Both the position numbers and the translations under genes were made by a program. The notes below the pieces were generated by a model that saw nothing but the letters and a program-made list of their open reading frames with translations, was not told where the DNA came from and made no database searches. Shown piece by piece: positions 7,569-14,347 of a stretch of DNA of 15,026 nucleotides. How positions within the stretch are numbered: the stretch's first letter is position 1; every line of letters starts with the position of its first letter. Source of the DNA: Flavisolibacter sp. (lineage in GTDB: Bacteria; Bacteroidota; Bacteroidia; Chitinophagales; Chitinophagaceae). The stretch lies in the NCBI GenBank assembly GCA_013695175.1, contig JACDAZ010000154.1, positions 1 through 15,026 on the forward strand. Reading direction: 5' to 3'.

Positions 7569-8657
7569 ATGATTTCGATTTCACCTGAGTTACAGAATAT
7601 TTTACCTGATAAAAAAAAGTTCTTTACAAATATTATTGGTGAGGAAACAAATTTATTTATTCTGCAAAACAATGAGCAATTAACTGTTGCCATTACTAAT
7701 TATGGTGCCCGTATTGTTAGTGCTATAGTAAAAAGTAAATCAGACGAATTTACGGATGTAGTTTTGGGGTTTAATAACCTGGAACAATATATCCATTCAG
7801 ATGAGAAATATCACGGTGCTATTATAGGCAGGTATGCAAACAGAATAGCAAATGGCAGGTTTTTTCTTAATGATAAAGAATATTTATTAGAAGTAAATAA
7901 TGGACCAAATCATTTGCATGGTGGAAGCAAAGGTTTTCATGATGTAATTTGGAAAGTTATTCATTTAAATCATTCATCCCTTACTTTAGAATATACTTCT
8001 GTTGACGGCGAAGAAGGGTACCCGGGCAAATTGAATGTAAAAGTAAAATATGCTATAACAGATGAAAATAAGTTGGAAATAGATTATAAAGCATCAACAG
8101 ATAGCGATACAATTATTAACCTTACAAATCATTCTTATTTTAATTTAAATGGAGAGGGTAGCGGTAATATTTTCGATCATTTGCTTATGATTGATGCAGA
8201 TTCATTTACGCCTATTGATGTTAACTCAATTCCTACAGGTGTTATTCAACCTGTAACAGGTACAGTATTTAATTTTAAAACTCCGGCATCAATAGGACAA
8301 CATATTAATCTTGATGATCTTCAGTTAAAAAATGGTCAGGGTTATGATCATAATTTTGTTTTAAATAAAGCAACGAATGAATTAAAGAAAGCAGCATTGG
8401 CTTTTTCTCCCTTAAGTGGTATTCAATTGCAGGTTTATACTACAGAACCCGGACTTCAATTTTATTCAGGTAATTTCATGAAAGGTTCAAATACTTTAAA
8501 AAATGGATCAAAAGATGAATACAGAACTGCTTTTTGCCTGGAAACACAACATTTCCCTGATTCTCCAAATCAACCTCATTTTCCTTCTGTTGTAATAAGA
8601 AAAGGTGAAATATTTAACAGCAAAACTATATATCAATTTTCTACGATTGAAGGTTAA
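7569..8657 (+). CDS. galM: Aldose 1-epimerase (mutarotase)
   Basis: GalM interconverts the alpha and beta anomers of galactose and glucose, feeding alpha-D-galactose to galactokinase. The family blocks are NYGARIVS, IIGRYANRIA (86-95), the substrate-binding PNHLHGG with His117 (GHF pattern), LTNHSYFNLNG with the catalytic acid His188, TEPGLQFYSGN, and FCLETQHFPD with the likely catalytic base Glu325 (numbering from this ATG, 362 residues). No signal peptide or lipobox is seen, so it is cytoplasmic. A TTG at 7566 lies directly before the ATG, but ATG is preferred. It is the last gene of the glf operon, 15 bases after the fusion gene. Its stop overlaps that of galK on the opposite strand. A broader aldose-epimerase role cannot be excluded, but the galK neighbour supports galactose. 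Confidence 0.94.
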   Translation: MISISPELQNILPDKKKFFTNIIGEETNLFILQNNEQLTVAITNYGARIVSAIVKSKSDEFTDVVLGFNNLEQYIHSDEKYHGAIIGRYANRIANGRFFLNDKEYLLEVNNGPNHLHGGSKGFHDVIWKVIHLNHSSLTLEYTSVDGEEGYPGKLNVKVKYAITDENKLEIDYKASTDSDTIINLTNHSYFNLNGEGSGNIFDHLLMIDADSFTPIDVNSIPTGVIQPVTGTVFNFKTPASIGQHINLDDLQLKNGQGYDHNFVLNKATNELKKAALAFSPLSGIQLQVYTTEPGLQFYSGNFMKGSNTLKNGSKDEYRTAFCLETQHFPDSPNQPHFPSVVIRKGEIFNSKTIYQFSTIEG

Positions 8658-9817
8658 TCAATTAAACTGGTGCCATCTCCAATTTGAGATACATACGCTG
8701 TAAGTTCTTTATTCATTTTTTCAGCATACACTTTCCCTGCTCTTTCTACTAAATCATTAATGGCTTCTTCTTTAACCAGGTTAATGGTGCAGCCTCCAAA
8801 TCCGCCACCCATCATTCGGGCACCCAAAACAGCATCTTCATTTGATACGAAATCCACCAGAAAATCCAGTTCAGCACAGCTAACTTCATATTCATTTTTT
8901 AATCCTTCATGGCTTAAAAACATTCGCTTTCCAAGCGATTCAATTTGTCCTTTTTTTAAATCTTCAGCTGCCTGAAGCAGTCTTGTATTTTCCTCAAGTA
9001 CGTATTTACATCTTTTGTAAATAATATCATCTTTAGGTTTTACATATTGATCTAACATAGGCATTGTTACATCTCTTAAACTATTTACATCGGGGTAAAA
9101 ATCTTTGATCATTGCCACACCCTCTGTGCATTGTAACCTTCTTGTATTATATTCTGAAGAGGCGAGTGAATGTTTGACATTTGTATTCAGCAATAGAATT
9201 TTAATTCCATCCAGTTTTAAAGGCACATATTCATAAGCTAATGAACGGCAGTCTAACTTAATAAGATTATCTCTTTTACCAAACATGCTGGCAAATTGAT
9301 CCATGATACCACATAATACACCTGCAAAACTGTGTTCGGCTTTTTGCGATATTTCAACAAGTTCTATGGTGGGAATATTTAAGTTGAAAATTTCATTTAA
9401 TCCAAATGCTGTAGCGCATTCTACTGCAGCAGATGAAGACATTCCGGCACCTATAGGTATGTCACCATCAAATACCAAATTAAAACCTCCTATCTTATAC
9501 CCTCTTGATTGCAATTGATCTGCTACACCAAGGACATAGTTGGCCCAATGTTGTTCAGATGGTTCAAGATTATTCAGAGAGCTTTGATGTTCCTCAGCAA
9601 ATTCATTTGTATATAACGAGATTGTATCATCATCTCGCTTGCCGATAGCTATATATATAGCTTTATCAATGGCAGCCGGCAATACAAAACCTTCATTATA
9701 ATCTGTATGTTCTCCAATAATATTTACCCTGCCCGGGGATCGAACCAATAAAGGTTTTTGGTTGAACAATTGATTAAATTTATTGTCTACCGCTTCTATA
9801 ATATTTGTATTGTTCAT
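8654..9817 (-). CDS. galK: Galactokinase
   Basis: GalK phosphorylates alpha-D-galactose with ATP to galactose-1-phosphate, the entry step of the Leloir pathway. It is a GHMP-superfamily kinase of 387 residues, full length. The galactokinase signature GRVNIIGEHTDYN is at residues 29-41 (Arg30 catalytic), the ATP-binding GHMP motif PIGAGMSSSAAVE is at 121-133, the catalytic aspartate is Asp173 in CGIMDQF, and the third motif MMGGGFGGC is at 335-343. It runs toward galM on the + strand, and the two share four bases at their stops (TTAA, 8654-8657). No galT was found in the window, so the next pathway step must be encoded elsewhere. Divergent from the GH5-like gene across a 198-base gap; no confident promoter for galK was found there (a weak TAACTTCG on this strand at 9843-9850 is one mismatch from a -7 box). 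Confidence 0.97.
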   Translation of the reverse strand: MNNTNIIEAVDNKFNQLFNQKPLLVRSPGRVNIIGEHTDYNEGFVLPAAIDKAIYIAIGKRDDDTISLYTNEFAEEHQSSLNNLEPSEQHWANYVLGVADQLQSRGYKIGGFNLVFDGDIPIGAGMSSSAAVECATAFGLNEIFNLNIPTIELVEISQKAEHSFAGVLCGIMDQFASMFGKRDNLIKLDCRSLAYEYVPLKLDGIKILLLNTNVKHSLASSEYNTRRLQCTEGVAMIKDFYPDVNSLRDVTMPMLDQYVKPKDDIIYKRCKYVLEENTRLLQAAEDLKKGQIESLGKRMFLSHEGLKNEYEVSCAELDFLVDFVSNEDAVLGARMMGGGFGGCTINLVKEEAINDLVERAGKVYAEKMNKELTAYVSQIGDGTSLID

Positions 9818-9936
9818 TACCGTTTTTTAAAGTCGTATGTTCCGAAGTTATACTATATAAAAAACATGCCCTGGCGGTTTCAACATTCAAAATTGGCGCT
9901 TCGTCGATGAAAAGATATTTTAACACGAATTAAAAC

Positions 9937-9966
9937 TTGACATTGTTGACAATTGATATTATTTTG
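9937..9966 (+). promoter_or_regulatory. Candidate promoter of the GH5-like gene with tandem TTGACA
   Basis: TTGACA occurs twice, at 9937-9942 and 9946-9951. A near -7 box TTATTTTG (one mismatch to TAnnTTTG) is at 9959-9966, 22 bases after the first TTGACA. A short dyad ATTGT-TG-ACAAT (9942-9953) covers the second copy and could be an operator. The remainder of the galK/GH5 gap (9818-10015) shows nothing further. This is a tentative call. Confidence 0.35.
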
Positions 9967-10015
9967 AGTCTAAATAATTGAATCTAATCCTATTTAAATT
10001 ATCCAATATCCCCTT

Positions 10016-11143
10016 ATGTTACCCTTAATTACAAATCCTGATTCAGTTCCTGATGCAGAATTAGCTTACCGTTGGTCTACAAAAAAATCAAAGGAATGGT
10101 TTGAAAATAATGGCTGGATGGTTGGCTGTAACTATATCCCAAGTAATGCTATCAACCAGCTTGAGATGTGGCAATCTGAAACATTTGATCCTTTTCTTAT
10201 AGATAAAGAATTGAGTTGGGCAGCCGCATTGGGTTTTAATACTATCCGTGTGTTTCTGCACCATTTATTATGGAAACAAAATTCCCGGGGTTTTCTGGAA
10301 AGAATAGATCTTTTTTTATCAATAGCTGATAAGCATGGTATAAAAACCATGTTTGTATTGTTTGATTCAGTTTGGGATCCACATCCTAAACTTGGTAAGC
10401 AGCCTGAACCAAAAAAGAATGTACATAACTCAGGTTGGGTGCAATGTCCCGGTTACAATGTATTAAATAATCCTATTGAGTATGATGGGTTATATGAATA
10501 TATACATGGAGTAGTAAATCATTTCAAACATGATAAAAGACTATTAATATGGGATCTGTATAATGAACCGGATAATATGAACCTGACCAGTTATAAAGAT
10601 GAAGGGTATGCCATACATAAGGCTGAACTTTCTATGCAATTGTTGAAAAAAACAATCAGGTGGGTAAGAGGCATTGGTCCGGATCAACCTCTTACTATGG
10701 CTCCATGGCAAAATGATTGGAGTAAGGAAAGCAATTTATCAATGTTGGATAATTATATGTTTACACATTCCGATATAATTAGCTTCCATTGCTATGAGGA
10801 CAGGAAAGGAACAGAAAAAAGAATAAAGGCTTTAAAAAGATTTAACCGCCCTATGATGTGCACGGAGTATATGGCAAGACCTTTCAACAGCACGTTCCAG
10901 GAAATTTTACCTCTTTTCAAAAAATATAATATTGGCGCTTATAATTGGGGATTTATTCAGGGAAAATCTCAAACGCATTGTCCCTGGGATTCCTGGGAAA
11001 AGCAATACGATCAGGAGCCTGAGTTATGGTTTCATGATATATTCAGAACAAACGGCGAATCTTATGATCTATCGGAAGTAGAATTTATAAAATCTTTTAT
11101 CAGCAGCAATAAAACTAAATCACAAACATCAAAAGCGGCATAG
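10016..11143 (+). CDS. GH5-like clan-A glycoside hydrolase, no signal peptide
   Basis: A 375-residue (beta/alpha)8 glycoside hydrolase of the GH5-like type, commonly annotated in Bacteroidota as cellulase or 1,4-beta-xylanase. The N-terminal NNGWMVGCNYIPS block and LGFNTIRVFLHHLLW resemble early barrel strands. The acid/base glutamate is Glu184 in WDLYNEPD and the nucleophile is Glu284 in CTEYMARP, exactly 100 residues apart, a spacing usual for clan A. The C-terminal part has YNWGFIQGKSQT and a WFHDIF segment. The N-terminus MLPLITNPDS is not a signal peptide, and an in-frame stop at 9995-9997 rules out a longer start, so the protein appears cytoplasmic. The last codons and stop lie in a hairpin. 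Substrate cannot be set from sequence; proximity to galM, galK and glf hints at a role in glycan turnover or sugar processing, which is inference. Confidence 0.85.
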   Translation: MLPLITNPDSVPDAELAYRWSTKKSKEWFENNGWMVGCNYIPSNAINQLEMWQSETFDPFLIDKELSWAAALGFNTIRVFLHHLLWKQNSRGFLERIDLFLSIADKHGIKTMFVLFDSVWDPHPKLGKQPEPKKNVHNSGWVQCPGYNVLNNPIEYDGLYEYIHGVVNHFKHDKRLLIWDLYNEPDNMNLTSYKDEGYAIHKAELSMQLLKKTIRWVRGIGPDQPLTMAPWQNDWSKESNLSMLDNYMFTHSDIISFHCYEDRKGTEKRIKALKRFNRPMMCTEYMARPFNSTFQEILPLFKKYNIGAYNWGFIQGKSQTHCPWDSWEKQYDQEPELWFHDIFRTNGESYDLSEVEFIKSFISSNKTKSQTSKAA

Positions 11144-11150
11144 CCGCTTT
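11132..11150 (+). terminator. Hairpin at the end of the GH5-like gene
   Basis: A perfect 8-bp stem AAAGCGGC / GCCGCTTT with a 3-base ATA loop. The left arm encodes the last residues and the stop codon TAG begins in the loop. Only three T residues follow on the + strand, so it is a weak terminator by itself, and it is likely to act together with the hairpin just downstream. Confidence 0.6.
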
Positions 11151-11158
11151 GTTAAATT

Positions 11159-11184
11159 AAAAAAGCAGGCTTAATGCCTGCTTT
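11159..11184 (-). terminator. Terminator hairpin for the 83-residue gene, possibly bidirectional
   Basis: A perfect 9-bp stem AAAGCAGGC / GCCTGCTTT encloses a 5-base loop TTAAT (11171-11175). On the - strand it is followed by six T residues (complement of 11164-11159), a good tail for the gene that ends at 11207. On the + strand only three T residues follow it, so back-up termination of the GH5-like gene is possible. Confidence 0.7.
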
Positions 11185-11206
11185 GCTATTAGTTTTTATC
11201 ATCGTT

Positions 11207-11458
11207 TTAATTCATCAGGTTAGAATGAAAATAACCTTCTCTCTGCAGGATTGTTTGATGATTAATTAAAGTAAGGAGAGAATCTTTAATCAATTTTTCA
11301 ACAAGTCTTATTTGATCATGATCCTCGCCATCTTTCAAAATAAGTTTAAAGCTTTCTATTTTTAATAAAGCTCTCTTACTATTTTTTTCAGTTTGTCGGT
11401 CTAACCATTTGCACTTCTCAGCAAGGTACAATTGGTGGTTTCGGAAATAGGCATGCAT
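11207..11458 (-). CDS. Hypothetical 83-residue helical protein
   Basis: I do not recognise this protein. It is small, charged and almost free of Gly and Pro, which suggests a mostly helical soluble protein; Lys/Glu/Asp are frequent and the segment from about residue 25 to 70 (KRALLKIESFKLILKDG... to LLTLINHQ) is amphipathic. There is no signal peptide and no membrane segment. It lies 143 bases downstream of the EF-G-like gene on the same strand and has its own terminator after 22 bases. The start ATG is within ATGCATGCC; upstream on this strand I see TTAATTTG at 11502-11509, one mismatch from a -7 box, without a matching -33 box at normal spacing. The intact frame and the downstream terminator support a real gene, but it could in principle be spurious. 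Confidence 0.6.
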   Translation of the reverse strand: MHAYFRNHQLYLAEKCKWLDRQTEKNSKRALLKIESFKLILKDGEDHDQIRLVEKLIKDSLLTLINHQTILQREGYFHSNLMN

Positions 11459-11601
11459 AGGTGGAAGTATTGAATTTAAAATAATGGGTTTGCTTGTTTG
11501 ACAAATTAAACATTAAATCCAATTCTTCCTAATGCAAACGTTTTATTAGTTATCAAAAACGGTGAATGACTATTTTTTATCGTTGAACCAACATCGTTAT
11601 A

Positions 11602-13740
11602 CTATACAACCAATTCTGTTTCGGACTTACTATATGCTTCCGTTAACTTTTTCTGTAAGTCATAAGACATAGGTGCATAATTGTCGAAATGCATTTTAAA
11701 TTTGGCTCTTCCCTGTGTAATTGATCTTAATGAAGAAGAGAAATCATGCAATTCGGCTAATGGCACTTTTGCTGTTATCTTTTGAAAATGCCCTTCAGTT
11801 TCCATGCCTTCCACTATACCTCTTCTGCTTTGTAAGTCACCCATAACAGGTCCTGTCAAATCTTCAGGACAAACAACTTCTAGATGGTACACTGGTTCTA
11901 ATATTTGCGGATCTGCCTGTTGAAATGCCTGCTTGAAGGCCATAATGCCTGCTATTTTAAAAGAAATGTCATTAGAATCAACTGCATGCATCTTACCATC
12001 ATAAACGCAAACACGTACATCACGAACATAAGATCCAGTTAGTGGACCTTCATGCATCTTTTCCATAATACCTTTTAGAATGGATGGTAAAAAACGCGTA
12101 TCAATAGCACCACCAACAATACAATTATAATATACAAGTTTGCCACCCCAATCAAGATTATGGGTTTCCCTGCCTCTTACATTAAATTCTGAAGGTTCCG
12201 GCATGCCTTCATAATAAGGTTCTACACGTAAATGAACTTCGCCAAACTGTCCTGAACCACCTGATTGTTTTTTATGCCTGTAACTTGCATCGGCTGCTTT
12301 TCTGATTGTTTCACGATATGGTATTCGTGGTTTTGTAAACTTCACTTCCAGCTTATGAATATTTTCAATTTTCCATTTAGCAACTGCCAAATGCATATCG
12401 CCCTGGCAATGAATTAAAGTTTGTTTCAATTCTTGTGATACTTCAACAATTAATGTTGGATCTTCTTCTTTAATCTGATGCAAAGCCTGTGCAATTTTTT
12501 CTTCATCACCTTTTTTGCCGGATTCAATGGCAACAGTAATGTTTTGTGAAGGGAAAGAAATTGGTTCTAATTCAATATTTTTCCCTTTTACATGCAAAGT
12601 ATTATTAACATGCGTGTTACGTAATTTTAATGTAGCACCAATGTCGCCGGCGGCCAATTCATGTACAGGAATTCGTTTATTGCCTTCCATTAAAAAAAGT
12701 TGGTTTATTTTTTCTACTACGCCATTTGATTCATTAACCAGCTCCATTCCTGTTTTTACAGTGCCACTGAAAACCTTAAAATAAGATAGATCACCAACAT
12801 GTGGTTCTGATACAGTTTTATAAACAAAGATGCAGGCAGGTCCATTAGGGTCGCAAGGAAGTTCATCGCCACTTGTTGTTATTTGAGGAGGCATTTCATT
12901 TGCACTTGGACAAACATTGTCTATAAAACCCATCAACCTGCCACTTCCCATATTTCTTTCTGAACTCAAACAAAACAGGGGAAAAATATCATGATTTATC
13001 ATTGCTTTCTTCATTCCCATTTTTATTTCGTCTTCGTCAAGTTCACCTTTATCAAAATATTTTTCCATCAAATCTTCATCATTACTTGCCACCATCTCCA
13101 CAAGTTCTTTATGCAATAATTCTGCTCTTTCTTTTTCTTCTTCCGGTATAGGAAGTTTTTCAGGTTTTCCTCCAGTATTATGAAACTTGTACATGGTCAT
13201 TCGCAAAACATCAATAATCTGGTGAAAGCCTATTCCTTGTTGTACAGGATATTGAACTACAGTTATTTTATTTCCAAAGTGCTCTTTAGCCTGTTGTACT
13301 GCTCTTTCAAAATCGGCAGCATCATGATCCAGTTTGTTTACGGCAATGATCATGGGAGTTTTAAACTTCTCTGTGTATTCCCATATTACATCTGTTCCTA
13401 CTTCTACACCTGTACTGGCATTTATAAGCATAACTCCTGTATCCGCAACGCGAAGTGCTGATAAAACCTCTCCTACAAAATCATCATAACCGGGAGTATC
13501 CAGTATATTTATTTTATATCCACGCCATGTGGTGTGCATTAGTTTGGAAAAAATAGAATTTCCTCTCAGGTGTTCCAGTTCGTGGTAATCACCAACCGTA
13601 TTATTTTCCGCAACAGAACCTTTCCTGTTTATTAAGCCGGCCTCAAATAACATGCATTCGGCTAGAGATGTTTTGCCTGAGCCGGCGTGGCCAAGCAAAA
13701 CAATATTTTTTACGTGTGAGGTATCAAATTCGGCAGCCAT
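11602..13740 (-). CDS. Elongation factor G paralogue, EF-G2 type
   Basis: A 712-residue translational GTPase with the five-domain EF-G plan, resembling the EF-G2 (FusA2-like) paralogues rather than canonical FusA. The G domain has P-loop GHAGSGKT (17-24) instead of the canonical HIDAGKTT form, NKLD (135-138) and a SSE segment near 259 for G5. Switch I reads RGNSI (59-63) where canonical EF-G has RGITI. Switch II is DTPGYDDF (81-88) where canonical EF-G has DTPGHVDF, so Tyr85 replaces the histidine that positions the attacking water. Domain IV looks normal: YRETIRK, GGSGQFGEV (494-502) and MHAVDSND with His585, the counterpart of the translocation-critical tip histidine. The C-terminus SLRSITQGRAKF is typical. 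Start is ATG at 13740 (MAAEFDTSHV); the frame extends to an ATG at 13782, but the extra 14 residues are not family-like. Known EF-G2 paralogues have been reported to lack ribosome-stimulated GTPase activity; whether this one does is inference. Confidence 0.9.
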   Translation of the reverse strand: MAAEFDTSHVKNIVLLGHAGSGKTSLAECMLFEAGLINRKGSVAENNTVGDYHELEHLRGNSIFSKLMHTTWRGYKINILDTPGYDDFVGEVLSALRVADTGVMLINASTGVEVGTDVIWEYTEKFKTPMIIAVNKLDHDAADFERAVQQAKEHFGNKITVVQYPVQQGIGFHQIIDVLRMTMYKFHNTGGKPEKLPIPEEEKERAELLHKELVEMVASNDEDLMEKYFDKGELDEDEIKMGMKKAMINHDIFPLFCLSSERNMGSGRLMGFIDNVCPSANEMPPQITTSGDELPCDPNGPACIFVYKTVSEPHVGDLSYFKVFSGTVKTGMELVNESNGVVEKINQLFLMEGNKRIPVHELAAGDIGATLKLRNTHVNNTLHVKGKNIELEPISFPSQNITVAIESGKKGDEEKIAQALHQIKEEDPTLIVEVSQELKQTLIHCQGDMHLAVAKWKIENIHKLEVKFTKPRIPYRETIRKAADASYRHKKQSGGSGQFGEVHLRVEPYYEGMPEPSEFNVRGRETHNLDWGGKLVYYNCIVGGAIDTRFLPSILKGIMEKMHEGPLTGSYVRDVRVCVYDGKMHAVDSNDISFKIAGIMAFKQAFQQADPQILEPVYHLEVVCPEDLTGPVMGDLQSRRGIVEGMETEGHFQKITAKVPLAELHDFSSSLRSITQGRAKFKMHFDNYAPMSYDLQKKLTEAYSKSETELVV

Positions 13741-13818
13741 ATAAAAAGTTTTAATTTTTATCAATACATGACTGGCACACATGTTAAGTGTGTCGGAAAT
13801 GTTTTATTTTTTTATGCA

Positions 13819-14187
13819 TCAACAACTGATTGCACTAATGTAATTCTTGAATTCATTTCGCAACTCCTGTAAAGTATTTTGCAGTGTCAGGAACTCATCT
13901 AATATCATTTCATGTTCTGCAAAAGATTGTTCAGAAAGTTGTTCCTTCATTTCAATTCGTCGTTCGTGAGATTTGATGTGTTGTTTAACGTCGTGAATGT
14001 TGATTAGCTGGATGTGAAATTGATTCTGAAAATGTTCGACGTCTGTAAGTTGTTGCTTTGTGAGGTGTGGTCCGCAAGTGTTTTGCAGTAACTTCTTGCT
14101 TTCTTGTAATTCGTCTCGATAAGTTCTTAAAATCTGGCGCCATTCTGCAGTTTCGGCGCTAAGCTGCGAGATGTCTGTCTGAACCAT
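13819..14187 (-). CDS. Hypothetical 122-residue coiled-coil-like protein
   Basis: I do not recognise the family. The sequence is highly charged and rich in Gln, Glu, Lys, Leu and His, with only one Gly and one Pro (GP at about 39-40), and has heptad-like hydrophobic spacing in about residues 16-36 and 75-118 (for example EWRQILRTYRDELQ and ILDEFLTLQNTLQELRNEF). That pattern suggests an antiparallel helical hairpin or coiled coil. There is no signal peptide or membrane segment. It is 78 bases upstream of the EF-G-like start on the same strand with no terminator between, so the two may be one transcript, and it is divergent from dnaG (160-base gap). ATG at 14187 is preceded by an A/T-rich stretch, normal here. 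A role as a partner of the EF-G paralogue is only a guess from location. Confidence 0.6.
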   Translation of the reverse strand: MVQTDISQLSAETAEWRQILRTYRDELQESKKLLQNTCGPHLTKQQLTDVEHFQNQFHIQLINIHDVKQHIKSHERRIEMKEQLSEQSFAEHEMILDEFLTLQNTLQELRNEFKNYISAISC

Positions 14188-14333
14188 GGGGAAAAGTTTT
14201 AAATTAAAAAAAATGGTTACATCTACTGTTGCTTCCCTAAGGTTCGGATCTTTACTAAGTTACGCCTGAATGCGTAAAAAAAGAATGATTTTTTTCCACG
14301 GAATCTATTAAATTAATCATGCTTTTTCCCAGC

Positions 14334-14341
14334 TATATTTG
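14334..14341 (+). promoter_or_regulatory. Candidate -7 box directly upstream of dnaG
   Basis: TATATTTG is an exact match to TAnnTTTG and ends six bases before the dnaG GTG. No TTTG-like -33 box is seen around 14310-14314. If it is the real promoter, transcription would start at or within a few bases of the start codon. The rest of the 160-base divergent gap (14188-14347) shows no further recognisable signal. Confidence 0.4.
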
Positions 14342-14347
14342 CCACTT

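Noticed and set aside
13741..13782. Longer start (ATG 13782) for the EF-G paralogue
   Set aside because: EF-G-like sequence starts at MAAEFDTSHV (13740); the 14 added residues have no counterpart in the family.
13774..13794. 7-bp hairpin with a 7-base loop in the leader of the EF-G-like gene
   Set aside because: It includes a G-T pair, has no T-tail or recognised riboregulator form, and such dyads are expected by chance; only conservation would rescue it.
14319..14321. ATG upstream of dnaG as its start
   Set aside because: It is not in the dnaG frame; the only family-consistent start is GTG 14348.
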